Assembly (NCBI GenBank): GCA_947683425.1
Contig: CANTUQ010000004.1
Coordinates: forward strand, 8,532,001 to 8,596,000
Length of the DNA stretch: 64,000 bases
Direction of reading: 5' to 3'
Source of the DNA: Excoecaria cochinchinensis
Taxonomy: Eukaryota > Streptophyta > Magnoliopsida > Malpighiales > Euphorbiaceae
Every line of letters starts with the position of its first letter. The first letter of the stretch is position 1. A model generated the notes under the pieces. That model worked only from the letters and a program-made list of their open reading frames with translations, did not search any database and was not told the DNA's origin. Below, one piece after another: positions 10,981 through 23,726 of the stretch. Made by a program: the position numbers and the translations under genes.

Positions 10981-11408
10981 TGAATATTCGAGTATAGTTA
11001 TTGGTTTATATTCTATTAGAGATAAAATGAAAAATCACGAAGGTTGGGCAAATTATTGTGAAATTAGAATTTGGGATAGGGATGGATTGTAACACCCTAT
11101 ACCCATAAACGTTACGCATATCGGATGTCACAACACAACACTAGAATACACTGTAATGCACTTATCAGATTCAGTGGAATTTTTTTTTTCAACAATAACA
11201 TTCATACAAATACAACAATATAACAAACATACCGACACACAATTCATATACCTATCCTGTACAATCTCTTGTTCATCCATTGCAGTCGTATACATGTCAT
11301 GCCTATACCTTTATCCTTGCTGTCAAATATTCTTTCGAACATCAGTAAACCTTGGCCACTACCACTTCTTTTCTTTCTATAACCTGCACACAGTAACCAT
11401 ACTACATG

Positions 11409-11429
11409 CTGAGCATTAAAAATGCCCAG
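11409..11429 (-). other. Stem-loop near the 3' end of solo LTR D
   Basis: CTGAGCAT and ATGCCCAG pair (one G-T type mismatch) around a 5-nt loop. It lies about 320 bp from the LTR terminus. The position and flanking GTGG match stem-loops in LTRs A, B and C. Confidence 0.5.
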
Positions 11430-12766
11430 TGGTGGATACATATCCTAAATTTTCCATTATACTAATTACATGCATGAACACACAAGCATATCTTTTATTC
11501 ACTATATATACATATTAATTTTTTAGACTATTACTCAATTTATACTTTATTTTGATGTTTTAAATAAATCCTTTACTTTAGTCGTTAATCACTATGCCTT
11601 TTGCAACACTTCTATAACAATACTTTAACTTTACCATTTTAGTTAACATTATTGTTATCATCTATACTATTAACCTTAACCTTCATATTATTATGTTCAG
11701 CCTGTTAATTTAATAACCAGTTACATTAACATTCCTTGTTAATATTTTATTAATGTATTCATCAGTTTTCTTCACTTTTATTCATAACCTAATTACTCAG
11801 TTATAGTCTATATTTGGGTATAGTTCTAGCTATTGAATTATTCATATTACTATTTTCCTTTTAATCATTTATTTTACAATGCCATTATTACAGTTGTAAT
11901 ATAATCACAATATATTCATACAGTTTTTTCTATTTAATTTCAATTAGATACATCTTTTTTAATACTTTAATTATATGACCCTAAAACTCTAGTTCATTTC
12001 ACATTACATAACATTTTCCTAATAATTCTAATGACTTCATTATCATTATCAATATTATTTTTACCGTTGTCAATTCTTTAAGTAAATTCAATTCGTTTCT
12101 TTAATTTAACTATAAATATTTAAATTCAGATACATGTTTTCGCTAATCATTATCAATAATCCTTTATTACCACAATGACATTTTTCGCTCGTTTACTGAT
12201 ACTAATATTACTCATATATTTTTCTTACATTTAATCCTATTGTCATTTTCATAACATTAACATTAACTGTAATATTTCTATTAATATTAACATTAACGTG
12301 AATATTGATATTATCATAAATATTAATATTAACATAAATACCATTATTAACAATAACATTAATATTACTTCATTATTAGTGTACTATAGTTATTTTATCT
12401 ATTGTCAATTTATTACACAATTAGCATTCATATTACTTGTCAATTACCTTTTAATCCCTTATTTTACATTGCTATTGATAAACTACATTTAAATCCCTAG
12501 ACTTTCACTAATTTACAGTTTTGTCTTTCACTTTTCACTTATCTACAATAATGCCATTAATTAACTTATTATCATATTTATTTTATTATTTAACATGCAA
12601 TTTACCACTTTGTCCTTACAATATTATTCTTATACTAAATTACACTTATGTCCTTAAAATATTACTACAATTATAATTTTACCTTTAAGCAATTATTTAT
12701 TCCATTCGATTATTTACATGCAATCGTCTTTACTTTAAATCATTTATACAATCAGTACCCTTAAAA

Positions 12767-12790
12767 TATATATATATATATATATATATT
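12767..12790. repeat. (TA)n microsatellite
   Basis: A short uninterrupted run of TA dinucleotides inside solo LTR D. Confidence 0.9.
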
Positions 12791-13275
12791 TGCATTTCGG
12801 TCCCTTAACTATGGCATAATTATAATTAGGTCCTTATGCTATGTCATATTTGCATTTAGGTCCTCTAACTATGTCATATTTACATTTAAGTCCTTAAACC
12901 TTTGCTAAATTAAAATTTTACCCCTAACTTCCTCATATTTACAAAATTGCTACCAATTTATCTTATTTACTTATTTAATCCATTAATTAACATGCAGATT
13001 ATCGTTTCGTCCTTAAATTACCATCATCATGATAAATTACATTTATATCCTTAAAATGTGACTAAATTACATTATTAACCCTTATTTAATTCATTTATAA
13101 ACTAAATTACCATTTTACCCGTAAACTTTTTATTTCTTTCAATTAAGTCCTTTTTCACTTCAATTTCCATTTAAACTTCAAATTGATCATTTTAATTCCA
13201 TTTTTATCATATTGTCTCAATCTTTTACATAATTACTAATTAGTCTTCAAAATACTACTTTCAAGTCAAATTTCA

Positions 13276-13325
13276 TTTTAATCCTTATCTTATCTTATCT
13301 TATCACTTATCTTATCTTATCTTAT
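13276..13325. repeat. (CTTAT)n short tandem repeat
   Basis: Repeated cttat/ctta units, broken once by a cac, inside solo LTR D. Confidence 0.85.
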
Positions 13326-15105
13326 CACATATTTACCCATATAATCATTTAATTATCCATTTTTCCATTATTACCCTTTTTTTCACTGTATTTTTCAAAC
13401 AATCTCATTTTAATCCATTTTTCCTTAATTTGCCCCTAGTATAATTCCGGCAGAAATCTCCGAACATGATACACTGGACGTGGACCCTAAAGGCCCAATA
13501 CATTTAAACATTTAGAGTGGTCTCGAAGGACCACCTATACATTTCATTTTTTTTTACATTTCTACATTTCAATCATTTCAGTAGGATCGTCATTTGCCTA
13601 TAATAGGTGAGACTTCATGCTTACTATCGCGGTATAGTGTTCCTATGGTTAGCCAACTATATCTTGAGCTAGATTTAACCACCAGTCTACTACTAAGGGC
13701 ATTAATCTTTCCACTTATCAATTATCAAGTTACAATAGACATTATCAATGGAACATAACTATACCATTCCATTCTTTATACATCAAATCATTTGTAAATC
13801 ACTTAATCATTCCATTTTAGCATCTGTCATGGCATGACATAAATTAAATATAACTCATTGTATGCTTTTCATTATAAACATAATATTTCATTCCATGGAA
13901 ACACATTCAATTTCCATTCTAAAGTTATCAATTAAATTACTATACACTTAATTTTTATTTTATTAACATTTTATACCCTTAAATTTTAATAAATTATCAA
14001 ATAACATTACATTATTCTTATATATACTATTCGACCAAGGTGGAATTCTTTCACCATAAGTTACTTTCATCCCATTTATCACTCATTTAGTTAAATTTCA
14101 TATTAATTAACCTAGTTATACCTTAAAATAACATTATATCACAAAATGTGAATTTATACCCTTAAGATTATCATCTGGCCATGTCATTACATATTCATTA
14201 AATTTATTCTTCTTTCCTTTAAATATTAAATTAGCTAGATCTCGTGTCAAACATTATGAATATACCATTTATATACATTAAATATCAAAGTATACCGTGG
14301 TAAACTATAGGTATACAACTCGGCCAAGCATTTATTTTTCATTCATTTATCACTTAATTAGCTAGATCACATGTTAATAAGTTTAAATATACAATTATAT
14401 GCCATTAGATCACAAAGTATACCTATGTATACCTAAATATACTATCCGGCCAACATGTTGTCTATGGTATAAAGTTTATTTCTTTTCATTTTAATCATTC
14501 AAAATCTCATTTTTTTAACCTTCCTAAACATGATTATATGGTTTGATTCAATTAAACATGCATATTTCACATACTTTATGTTTAAACGTAACCAAAAATC
14601 ATACATTTAATATGGAAAAAGGAGGATATTGTATCCACTAACCTTATTTTCTTATTCTTCACATCTTAAACATTCTTTTATATCCTTGGCTCCTTAAAAC
14701 ACCATCACTTTCCTTATATTCCTCAAGTGGTCGAATATATGCATCAAAGAAACCACCGTCAATTTGTTTCCTTTATGCAAAATAATTATATAAACATAAT
14801 CTATACATCTTAAAGTACCTATAGCCTTGAACCAAATTAAAAACATCAATTTCACATACCTTAATTTGACACATAAATTTTTCCACTTATTTTCTCCCAC
14901 TTTTTTCACTTCAAATGAACTCTATTCACCACCATTAGATTGTAGAGAGGCTAAAATTTGCTTAGGCAGCTTGGATTAAGGGAGAAAAATGAGAAGAATT
15001 GAAAAGATCTTAGTGGAAAACATGGAAGACAATTCGACCTAAGGAAGAGAGGGAGGAGGCTGCTAGATTTTTAGGGATTTCTCTAGAGAAATCTGTAATT
15101 CAAGG

Positions 15106-15114
15106 GTTTATATA
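15106..15114 (-). promoter_or_regulatory. Candidate TATA box of solo LTR D
   Basis: On the minus strand GCTATATAAACCC stands at the same relative place as the TATA box of the C LTR (18397-18404). A shared upstream block about gggcc/ttggtt supports the alignment. Confidence 0.5.
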
Positions 15115-16353
15115 GCTGCCTTATTGGGTTGGGCCTGGTCCAACCAAGTTGGGCCAACCATACCTAAGCACAATTACGTTTTAAGCCCATTTTGCAACCC
15201 AAAGTGATTTTTATCACTTTCCAAGCTCAATTCTTCCTAAAATTAGTTCCATAATTCTTAAAATATATAATTTATCCTTCACATAAAGTTTTAGCTTAAT
15301 CGAAGACCGTTTCCTAGTCCGATAATTTCACAGCAGTCCGATAACTCAATTTTCTATTTCACTATTAAATTTATTTTTCATTACCATTTGATTGTCCATA
15401 ATATTTCAAGAAAATCAATGCTTTCAGATAATTTTTCTGAAGTCTGTAGCATCATTTAGAGCTCAGTCAAACCTTGGTCAAACTAATCAGACTAAAGTCA
15501 AACTGGTCTGATAGGTTCAATTCACTAATTGAACCGGTTCGGTTCACTTTTCATCCTTAACTTCCTTTTTATTCTTAATAACTCATTTGACCTTGGTTCC
15601 ATCTTAATCAGGGTCCATTTTTGGTCCAGTTTAATTAAACTCGTTTGATTCATCCATTTTTCGGTGTCACCATAAAATTACTTTTTCACTACCAAATTGT
15701 TCTACACACTATTCTAAATCTATCTCTGCCTTCAGATAACTTTTTAGAGGTCATTTACTATCTTTAAAGCCTTGGTTAAACTTCAGTCAAACTCAGTTAC
15801 TATTTGAATCGAACAAGAGGCTATCTTCAGTTTGACTCTCGGGGACCCATTTAACCTCATTTTTGCACTAAATTACATCACCAGACTCTTCTTAACTCAT
15901 ATATTCTAATGGTACAATAAAATTATTTTAGCTAACTGCTGTCATTTTCAGCGATAGGGCTTCCTAAGGGTTACCCATCCTAGAATTTCCATACTTCTTT
16001 CACGTTCAACCTTTTAACTCATCTGTAATCAAAGGTACTCAAGCTGTCATTTTCACACCAAAATTGTACAACCGACTCTACAAAATTCACCGATCATTAC
16101 TGTACCAGTTTCAGGACATTACATGGATGGTAGGGTAGCTGAATTAGAAGTGTACGGAAAGTTTACTTGCATGAGGATTTTAAGATATTATAAGGGAGAC
16201 TCTGCAAAATTTATGTAAAAATCTAATAGTATATGTTATGAAAATAAAAGAGTTTAAACTAGAAAAAAAATTAAATGACAAAAATGTTTAAGTTTATAAG
16301 ACATGTGACATCCGATGTTTGGATCCTTAACAGATCGGGCATAGGGTGTTACA

Positions 16354-17230
16354 AGAATATTGTTAAATTTAAACATGTTATAATAATAGTTTAAATATAG
16401 TTATATAGTTCTCAAAAAGTACTTGAATTTTTAATACTAATACAATATTAGATATTTATAAAAAAAATTGAAAAAGAAAAAAAATAATGGGAAGGATGAA
16501 ACAAATCTGTAACATTTTATATATATTTTGCAATGCTAAAGTGACAAAGGACAATTTTGGAAAGAAAAGATTAAAATAACACCACACCAAATTGGTGTGC
16601 TTTTAAAACCTTCCTTTACAACTTAATACATACCCATACTTTGGTCCCTGAACTTTAATGCTTTTATATATTGGATCTCTATATTTTAAAAACTACATAT
16701 TGGGTCCTCAAACTTTTCAAGGAGAACCCATTAAGTACAAAATGGATGTCATAAACGACAGTGTAATACAACCGCGGTTAAAGTTGCGTGTATTTTAATG
16801 GAACAATATTGTTTTTACCATTTGTTTGGACTTAATGTGTTCTCCTAGAAAAATTCAGTACCTAAACTATTTTCCATCCCAAATTGCACCATTTTTCCAA
16901 CTTCAGCCCTATTCAAACCTTTATCACTTTAACACTTAATTTGTTAATTTATTCCATTATAAACACCTGTGAGGTCTGATATTGGATCTTTGTTGGGTGT
17001 GAGATGCACACGCGCTTATTTGTCATATACCTAATTTACTACTAATGAAAAGAAGGCACCTTGCCAAAACCTTACAAGAAAGTGAAGAACAAACCGTCTG
17101 CTCCCTCCCACCGTCGAGCAAAAACACTCAGGCCTTCGACTCTCCCCTAATTTCTTCTCCAAAATCAATATCACGATCTCATTTTGCAATTCTTGAGTGC
17201 GCGACTTTATTTGAGTGAAAATCAAACTAA
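16354..17230. other. Unassigned AT-rich DNA between solo LTR D and the Tourist-like element
   Basis: I see no gene here. It contains an inverted repeat (listed separately) and phrases such as ggtccctgaactt that are common in plant MITE-like repeats. This may be the oldest background DNA in the window, together with the right flank at 63762-64000. Confidence 0.5.
16703..16862. repeat. Inverted repeat, ~43-bp arms, MITE-like
   Basis: The left arm (16703-16745) contains AGGAGAACCCATTAAGTACA. The right arm (16818-16862) is its imperfect reverse complement, containing GGACTTAATGTGTTCTCCT. The loop is about 72 bp. The arms start with ggtcc-type ends. It could be the core of a foldback or MULE-type MITE; element ends and target-site duplication were not resolved. 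Confidence 0.55.
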
Positions 17231-17662
17231 GGCCTTGTTTGGATAGTGGTAGTGTATAATTTATTAATTTATTGTTCTTTAAAGAATCATAGTTAGGAGG
17301 ATGATTTTTTGCATGGTATTATAGTGCATGATTTTTATCCATGATTTAAGAATTGTGGAAATGTCCAATTTTTAGAATCACAAATTTGGTGATTTTTCAT
17401 GATTGTCTAAACTTACTTTTACTCTTCTAACCTTATAACTTTTACTTTTTACCACATCATTTAATTTTTTTTTAATAATCAAAATTAATTCCCACCTACT
17501 TTAAGTTCTTAACCAATTACATCATTTATTATTTTCTGCACTCACATTCTCATTCCACACCATCATCTTTCTTCTCACGTTAGGTTCACTGCTCTTCCTA
17601 GCTTTTTTTTTTTAAAAAAATAAGTATTATTATGCTTTTAACTTGTATTTTGTGATACTTAG
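17231..17662 (+). mobile_element. Left part of a Tourist/PIF-like element split by chromovirus C
   Basis: It begins GGCCTTGTTTGGATAG right after TAA (17228-17230). The other end at 63758 reads, in reverse complement, GGGCATGTTTGTTTGGTG, and is followed by TAA (63759-63761). GGCCTTGTTTGG-type inverted ends with a TAA duplication are typical of Tourist/PIF-Harbinger elements. Left and right parts together make about 1.16 kb. No transposase is seen. Confidence 0.5.
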
Positions 17663-17877
17663 TGTAATGGACTAAATAATAGGCTTATTATGAATAGTGT
17701 TTTCTGAGTTGATCAGTGGACACGAAGTGAAAAATACTCCCATGGAAAAACTATTTTATTTGATCATCAAAAAATATTGGTCATGATGAGTCCAAGAACG
17801 AAATTTGGGGTCCAACAGAGGTCAAATAGGCCCTAAAATCGCGAAAATGAGTTAAAAAGTCAGTTTGGGCATCAATC

Positions 17878-18000
17878 GTTGAAGGATGGCCGTCTGTTAA
17901 GAGGGACTGCCATCTGTCATGAGGGATGACTGTCTGTCAATGACTGATGGCTATCTACGGCCACAGACGAGCGTCTATTGTGATGAATAGCCGTTCGTGG
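17878..18000. repeat. Repeat/hairpin island in C 5' LTR
   Basis: Four to five degenerate units of the type ggatggccgtctgt and ggcatctgtcatgaggg, plus inverted partners such as acagacgagcgtc. The 3' LTR has only one to two units (60044-60092), so the array changed length after insertion or at reverse transcription. Confidence 0.65.
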
Positions 18001-18396
18001 ACAAAAATCAACCCGAGCTGACTTATATTGACCTAAGTTTGACCAGACCATAACTTTTGCTATGGACGTTAGAAAAAATAACTCAAAAATATGGACATGC
18101 TCGTAGGAATGAGTAGAATCTAATGTTTTGGAAAAATTATTTTTATAGTGACAATAGAAATTTGGCTATCAGATAGGTAAATAATTACCAGACCGGGAAA
18201 TGGTCTCCAATTGAGTTAAAATTTTATATGTGGGCTATTTAATATATTTTATAAATTGTGGAATTGATTTTGGGAGGAATTGAGCTTGGGAAATGGGAGA
18301 AATAATTTTAGATTGCAAATTGGGCCATAATGCTTACATGGGCTTAAAAGAGGTTGAACCAACTTGATCTAACCAAGCCCAATCCATTGAACCACC

Positions 18397-18404
18397 TATA
18401 AATA
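18397..18404 (+). promoter_or_regulatory. Candidate TATA box, C 5' LTR
   Basis: TATAAATA at the same relative place as in the 3' LTR (60443-60450). It is followed by a CT-rich leader (18430-18550), as expected downstream of a plant promoter. Confidence 0.6.
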
Positions 18405-20411
18405 GCCTAAAATATCGGATTGTGCTATAAGACTCCATCATTTTCTCGATCTTTCCTCCTATCTCTTGGTGGCTAAATTCCTTTATCCATTCTCCTCTCC
18501 ATTTTCTTCACTTCTCTTTATCTCTCTCCCTAAATCCAAGTTTCCCTAGCATATATTAGCCTCTCTATTAGTTAATTTTGATCTCTAATCTTTAACTAAA
18601 GGGATGAAAGTGGGAGAAATTAAGGATTCTATGTTACGGCATAAAAGTGAGGTAAGAGGAATTGGAGTTTTTCATTATAAGTAAGGGCTCAAATAGGTAA
18701 ATTAGACTATGTAGAGTGCATTTATGTGATTATTTTGAACAAAGGATGCAAAATAATGATGGTTTCTTTGGATGATCTATTCCAACATATGTAGAAAGCA
18801 TGGAACAGGAAGGTACCTCTAAGGGAAAAAGGTAAGGAGAAGGAAGTGTAGGAGGCCCAAAGCAAGTGATTGAGGTTAGTGGTTACCAAATCCAACTATT
18901 TCCATTGAAATTGTATGAATTTAGGTTATGTTTGTATGTGAGGTATGTGTAATTTGCATGCTAAATTGAAATAAACCTTACAAATATGTTTAAGGAGTTA
19001 AAAATAAATATTGGAGTGATTAAAATGGGAAGAAAAATTTTATAACTTGAAACCCTAGCTTGGCCGAATGTATATATATAGAGCATATATGGGTATACTT
19101 TAATATTTTATGCTAAATAATGGTATATTCATAATAAATTTCATGTAATCTAACTAATTTAATTATAAAAGAATGAAATATAATTTCTAAGACTGAAAAA
19201 GTGACTTGGCCGAATGGTTTTCTTAAGGAAAATAATATATAGTTTGATAATTTATTTAAGGTAATGGCATAAAATGAGTATAGAAGGAAAATTGAGTGTA
19301 TGTTAATATATTTAGAATTATTGAGATTTATTTGAATATTTTCTAGTATGTGATTATATTATGTTCCTAATGCAAATTATGGAATATGACATGATAAAGT
19401 GACTTGATGGCATAATTGGTGTTTAAATTGAGTAATAAGTGGAAATGAAATTGAGTGGATAATGTTCTTGCCCTTAGTTATAGTCTGGTGGATAATCTAG
19501 CTCAGGATATAATTGGTTAGCCATAGGGACCTAATATCGTGGTACGAGTCATGACGACTCGCTTAGGTAGGCTAATGACGGTCTACCATAGTCATAAAGT
19601 GAAAAGTACTAAAGTGTACAGCGAATGTAAGTGAAAGTGTTTTGAGTGGTCCTATGGGGTCACTCTATAGTGTTGTGGATCTTTGAGGTCCACGTTCCAT
19701 GTATCCAGTTCGAAGATTTCTACTGGATTAATACTAGGGGCAATATGATAAAAAAATGGATTATAATTGGTTAATTTGGTAATAAAATAAGAAAATAAGT
19801 AAAAAAGGGACTTATTTGTAGGAGTTGAAAAAGTTTAGTGATTGAATGGTAAAAATAATAAGTAAATAGTTAATTATATTAAATAAAAGAAAATATGTAA
19901 TAAAGCGGTAAAATAAGTAAACTGATCATTAGTTAAGGACTAAAATGTAAATTGGTGTAAAAATGATATTCTAAGGACTAAATGTTAATTGGTAAGTCAA
20001 ATAATAAGTTAAGTATAGTAGTAAAGTCAACAAGTGGAATTATCGTAATTAAAGGGAAAAGAAGGATGAAATTGTAAATAAGTAAAAGAATGAGAACTAG
20101 ATTGTAATTTAGCAATAATACTAATTTAAGGGATTAAATGTCATTGAATAGTAACATAGAAAATGATTGTGTATTAAAGTGGATAATGGATAATTAAATG
20201 AATATATAATGATATTAATGAATTAAGCTAAAATATAAAATAAATTAATCACTTGTGATTATTAACTAATTAATATAGGAATTAAAGAATTAATAAAGGT
20301 AAATATAATGATAATTGACCAATATTGAATTTAATGATTTAATACATATATAAAATATGCATGTGTATGATTGGTTTAGATTAGTTAAAATTCTTGGATT
20401 AGTAACCACCA

Positions 20412-20432
20412 CTGAGCATATTTAATGCTGAG
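20412..20432 (+). other. Stem-loop near the 3' end of C 5' LTR
   Basis: CTGAGCAT and ATGCTGAG flank a 5-nt AT loop; the 3' LTR copy (62403-62423) has TTGAACAT and ATGCTCAG. The position, ~580-600 bp from the LTR end, and flanks are shared with A, B and D. Confidence 0.55.
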
Positions 20433-21013
20433 AACGTAGCTTGTAGCCCAAAGTTTGGGAGGAGCAAGCATACTTCATTTTTGTAGTTGAATGGTTAAAG
20501 AAGAGTTAAGAAAGATTTTGTATGTAATATTTAGAATATGTATATGTATTAATGTGGACTTTTTGGATTTATGTATTGTCATGTATATGATGAACTTTTA
20601 TATATATATATATGTAAAAAGGTAGAAATGTATTGTGGTTGGCATGATGAATCTTGATGATGAATGGATTGTGAAAAATATTGTTGTGCCCTGGATTGGC
20701 TGAGATTTACGTGAATTTGTAGGTTTGGGTAGGTCAGTATTATAGCCGTCATACTGCTGGAATTTTATCCAAAGGATTAGTAATTTAGATAGTTATAGGC
20801 CATCGATAGTTAGTAACAAAAAGTTATAGAATTTATGAAAATAAGTAATTAGGAAATTGACAATGGATGCCATGGAATGTCAAGTAAAGGAAGAAAAAAA
20901 ATTACCCTAATTTTTACTAAGTAACTTAATTAAGTCATCCTTCAAAGAATCATGGTAATCGTTACTGCTCATAACGTACGTATTGTGTAGTGTGATAAGG
21001 GTGCTAAATTTTG

Positions 21014-21029
21014 TGGTATTAGAGTGTGC
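21014..21029 (+). other. C primer binding site (initiator Met type, decayed)
   Basis: TGGTATTAGAGTGTGC lies 5 bases after the LTR end. It resembles TGGTATCAGAGC, the usual complement of plant initiator tRNA-Met, with one change in the first twelve bases. Confidence 0.7.
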
Positions 21030-21154
21030 TTTAGACAATTCTAAGATTGGAGTGGGGTTAAAGGAAGTTGATTAAATGCATATACATGCCAATTTATAGA
21101 TGAAAAGTGATATGAGATTAATATATGCTTGCTCTTTTTTTTTTATAGTGAGAG

Positions 21155-22703
21155 ATTGTCTCTAAAGAAGGACGTCGAGAGGGTGAAGATGAAAGTGCAG
21201 CCTCTGTGAGTGTTGGGCGAGCTTAGTCGACATAGTCGTAGGCTATTCTGCCAGTTACGCTGGCTCCACCACTTCAGTCGGACTTCCTAAACTTGATGGA
21301 AAATTACTAATAGCATCGGCTGTAGGCACAGTAGGGTCAGCAGGCACAACCTAGGGCTCTATATCAACCTCCAGCTCCGCAAAAAGAAAGACGATATTAG
21401 AGCAACTCAAAACACTTGGGGCTGAAGATTTTTATGGGCATTATCCTCTAATACCAGTCTAGGCTGAGGAGTGACTTTTTAAGATAAAGAGAGAATTTGA
21501 AGTTACTCAGAGTCCTCCAGAAGAGATGTTACAAAGGATAGTGGCTTTATTACAGGGTCTAACTTTCTTGTGGTGGGATGCGGTTCCTGTCGAGCAATTA
21601 ACTTGGGAGTTCTCTTGGCTCAATTTGAGACGAAATATATTGGGTCTGAATATAAAGCTTCAATATAGGATGCCTTTTGGAGACTTAGGTAGGGTAATAA
21701 GATAGTGGCAGAGTATGAGTATGAGTTTGAGCGCCAGGGTGCCTATTTGGATGAGGGACAAATGACAGAAGAAAGGTTATACTATAGATTTGAGCAAGGC
21801 CTGCATAAATGGATCAGGCAGATAGTGGGTGCTCAAAAGCATTGAAATATACGTTCCCTAGTTGAAGCGGCTACAAAGGTGGAATTAGTAAAAGTAGAAG
21901 AGGTGGAGAAACAGACACATTTTTAGCAAAAAAGCAAATTGGGTCAGGTCAGTAGTGTAGGGGGACAGAGCAAGAAGTCCAAAGGGCCCCCTCTTTCACA
22001 AAGTCATGCTTTTTCAGCACCAGGCCGTACCTAGAGGAATCCAGTCGGTAGTAATGCTCTATTGACTTTAGTTGGTAGTGCTCCTAGAGGCAGACGAAGA
22101 GGTATTGCTCAAGCATGTAATCACTTATGTAGAACCTTTTCGGGCGAACGTATATATCTATCAGGAGCTTGTTTTAAGTGTGGGTCGAAGGAACATCTAG
22201 TGAAAGATTGTTCAGAAGCTCAGGGTTCTATAGCTACATCTCCAGCACCAAGACCAAGACCAGCAGCTACTAGAGGAAAGGGTAGGGGAGTGGCCCCTAA
22301 TCTTGATACATCTAGACCTCCTGCCCAGACATCTCAGGGTCAGGGGCGAGCTACAGGCCACACCTATGCAGTGAGAGCCAGAGAAGGAAATGATGCACTA
22401 GATGCAATCGTAGTTAAATTTGCATTATTTTTTGATTCAGTTTATGCACTTGTTGATCTGGGTTCCACACACTCTTATATAAATACAGATATTGTACATG
22501 GGAAAGATTCATATTTAAACCATGATATCTTAGTGAGTAATCCGTTGGGCCATATTGTGGTGGTGAACAAAGTGTATATGAATGATCACATTAGTGCTCA
22601 GGGTCATGCTTTCTGGCTATTCTCATTGAACTCCCTTTCTGAGAGTTTGATGTTATTCTGGGGATGGACTAGTTATCCTCCCATCAAGCGACTGAAGATT
22701 GTA
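21155..22703 (+). pseudogene. Chromovirus C gag and start of protease, interrupted by solo LTR A
   Basis: The gag N-terminal part (21155-22060) reads in pieces in three frames, including a TTKVELVKVEE-like coiled segment, with many stops. The ORF at 22062-22727 has a CCHC knuckle, CFKCGSKEHLVKDC, then a Pro/Arg-rich linker. It continues as an aspartic protease with ALVDLGSTHSYI, where the usual D-[ST]-G is D-L-G. The last protease codons before solo LTR A (22704) are out of frame. The start codon is decayed; 21155 is chosen from homology to the usual basic start of Tekay gag. A poly-T/ttatag acceptor-like sequence ends at 21147. The frame resumes at 36847 after the ttgta duplication. Confidence 0.8.
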
Positions 22704-22913
22704 TATCACACCTCGATTTTCCCCTAGTAGTTTGAGCCATGGGTATGTGTGCATGTGTGTGTGTGGGTTTTGATAGAGTATACATGCATAGAGGGAAGTA
22801 GTGTATGTGTGAGTGGAGTTAGTCTTGTGTGTAGTGTCATTCATGGGTGTAGGGTGTGAGTGATCAAGATCCACCAAAGATAGGGTGACATGTGGCAAGG
22901 GTTTTAAGAAGTA

Positions 22914-22923
22914 GGTATAAATA
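22914..22923 (+). promoter_or_regulatory. Candidate TATA box, solo LTR A
   Basis: GGTATAAATAG is followed by an AG-rich then CT-rich stretch (22925-23015), a usual plant promoter-leader layout. Confidence 0.55.
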
Positions 22924-23726
22924 GAAGGGGAGAGAAGAGAGAGCAGCCATTTTTTGCTACCTCTTTCCTGTTCTTTTCCTCCCCTCTTTATCTCCTCTTC
23001 CTCTTTTCTCTTTAAGTGTGACCTAGCTTTGATCCAAGTGAATTATTGGTGGAAATTGATCATCTCTCCAGCTTTATTTGGTAAGGTTTTGTTGGGTTTT
23101 CTTCTTCTCCTTCATCTTTTGTTGATTTTGTTAGGGATTGATTTGACTTAGGGTTCTTGTGTTTGTGTGTTTTGGATGAGAATTCTTGGATGAGAAAGAT
23201 TTGAGATGAGTTTGGAAGCAAGAAAGATCAGATAATGAAGCTATTGAGGCAAAGGAATTGAGGTTAGGGATTTTTATGTGTTTGCTGTATTTTTGGAATT
23301 TTGAGGATTTTGATTAAATTATTTGTATGATTAAATTGTGGTTTTTGGTTTAAAAGTTGGGTTTTATATTGTTTTTGATGATTTGAAAGTTTGATTTGAG
23401 TTATGTTGAAGTTTGGGATTGTTGTGATTTTTGATGCAATGCATGATTGTGTATTGGGTTTGATTTACTGGAAAAATTGTGTGGTTAGTGATGTTCATAT
23501 TGGTTCTTATGTTATGAGTTTTGTTTGATTTGAATTAAGATGCCTTATTGTTGGATTGTTGAATCAAATTGAGTTGCTATGATCTTAAGCATATTTTGAG
23601 TGTGGTTATTGATAATTTTTGGCATATTTTTGGGTTTTTGTTGATTTACACGGGGGTAGGGATTTCCACACTGCCGTGTAAATGCATTCTAGATTGAGGG
23701 TTTGCTGGTCAGTCGAGCCACACGGC
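22924..23726 (+). mobile_element. Solo LTR A, left part after TATA
   Basis: Noncoding LTR leader: a CT-rich run, then a TTTG/GATT-rich stretch. Near the end it holds the first of two ~70-bp diverged direct repeats (cacgg...ggatttccac-actgccgtgtaa; about 23650-23722). The second repeat follows Tat-3 at 34312-34380, so Tat-3 landed close to a repeat boundary. Confidence 0.6.

Larger units (their letters stand above)
11088..16353 (-). mobile_element. Solo LTR D (5266 bp), relative of chromovirus C LTR
   Basis: The termini are TGTAACACCCTATACC and GCATAGGGTGTTACA, good TG...CA ends. No internal gag/pol is present. On the minus strand it is colinear with the C LTR: a TATA region near 15114-15106, a ggacgtggacc/ctcgaaggaccacc block near 13476-13535, a gttagccaactatatcttgagctag block near 13650, and the stem-loop near its 3' end (11409-11429). 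Flanks tggat and agaat match at only 3 of 5 bases, so the duplication is weak. The long middle (11500-15000) is AT-rich sequence of short cttaaatgg/ccattt type with no gene. Confidence 0.75.
17663..21008 (+). mobile_element. Chromovirus C 5' LTR (3346 bp)
   Basis: It runs from TGTAATGGAC to aagggtgctaaa, the decayed version of the 3' LTR end aagggcattaca. Order: hairpin island (17878-18000), TATA box (18397), purine/pyrimidine-rich leader, a gagtggtcc/ggtcactc block (19640-19700), stem-loop (20412-20432). Against the 3' LTR it differs by many substitutions and by length of the hairpin island and some spacers (total 3346 versus 3199 bp). Confidence 0.9.

Noticed and set aside
16961..17230. Possible host gene exon near 17031-17225 (minus)
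   Set aside because: A 64-codon frame without domain, splice context or homology I can name.
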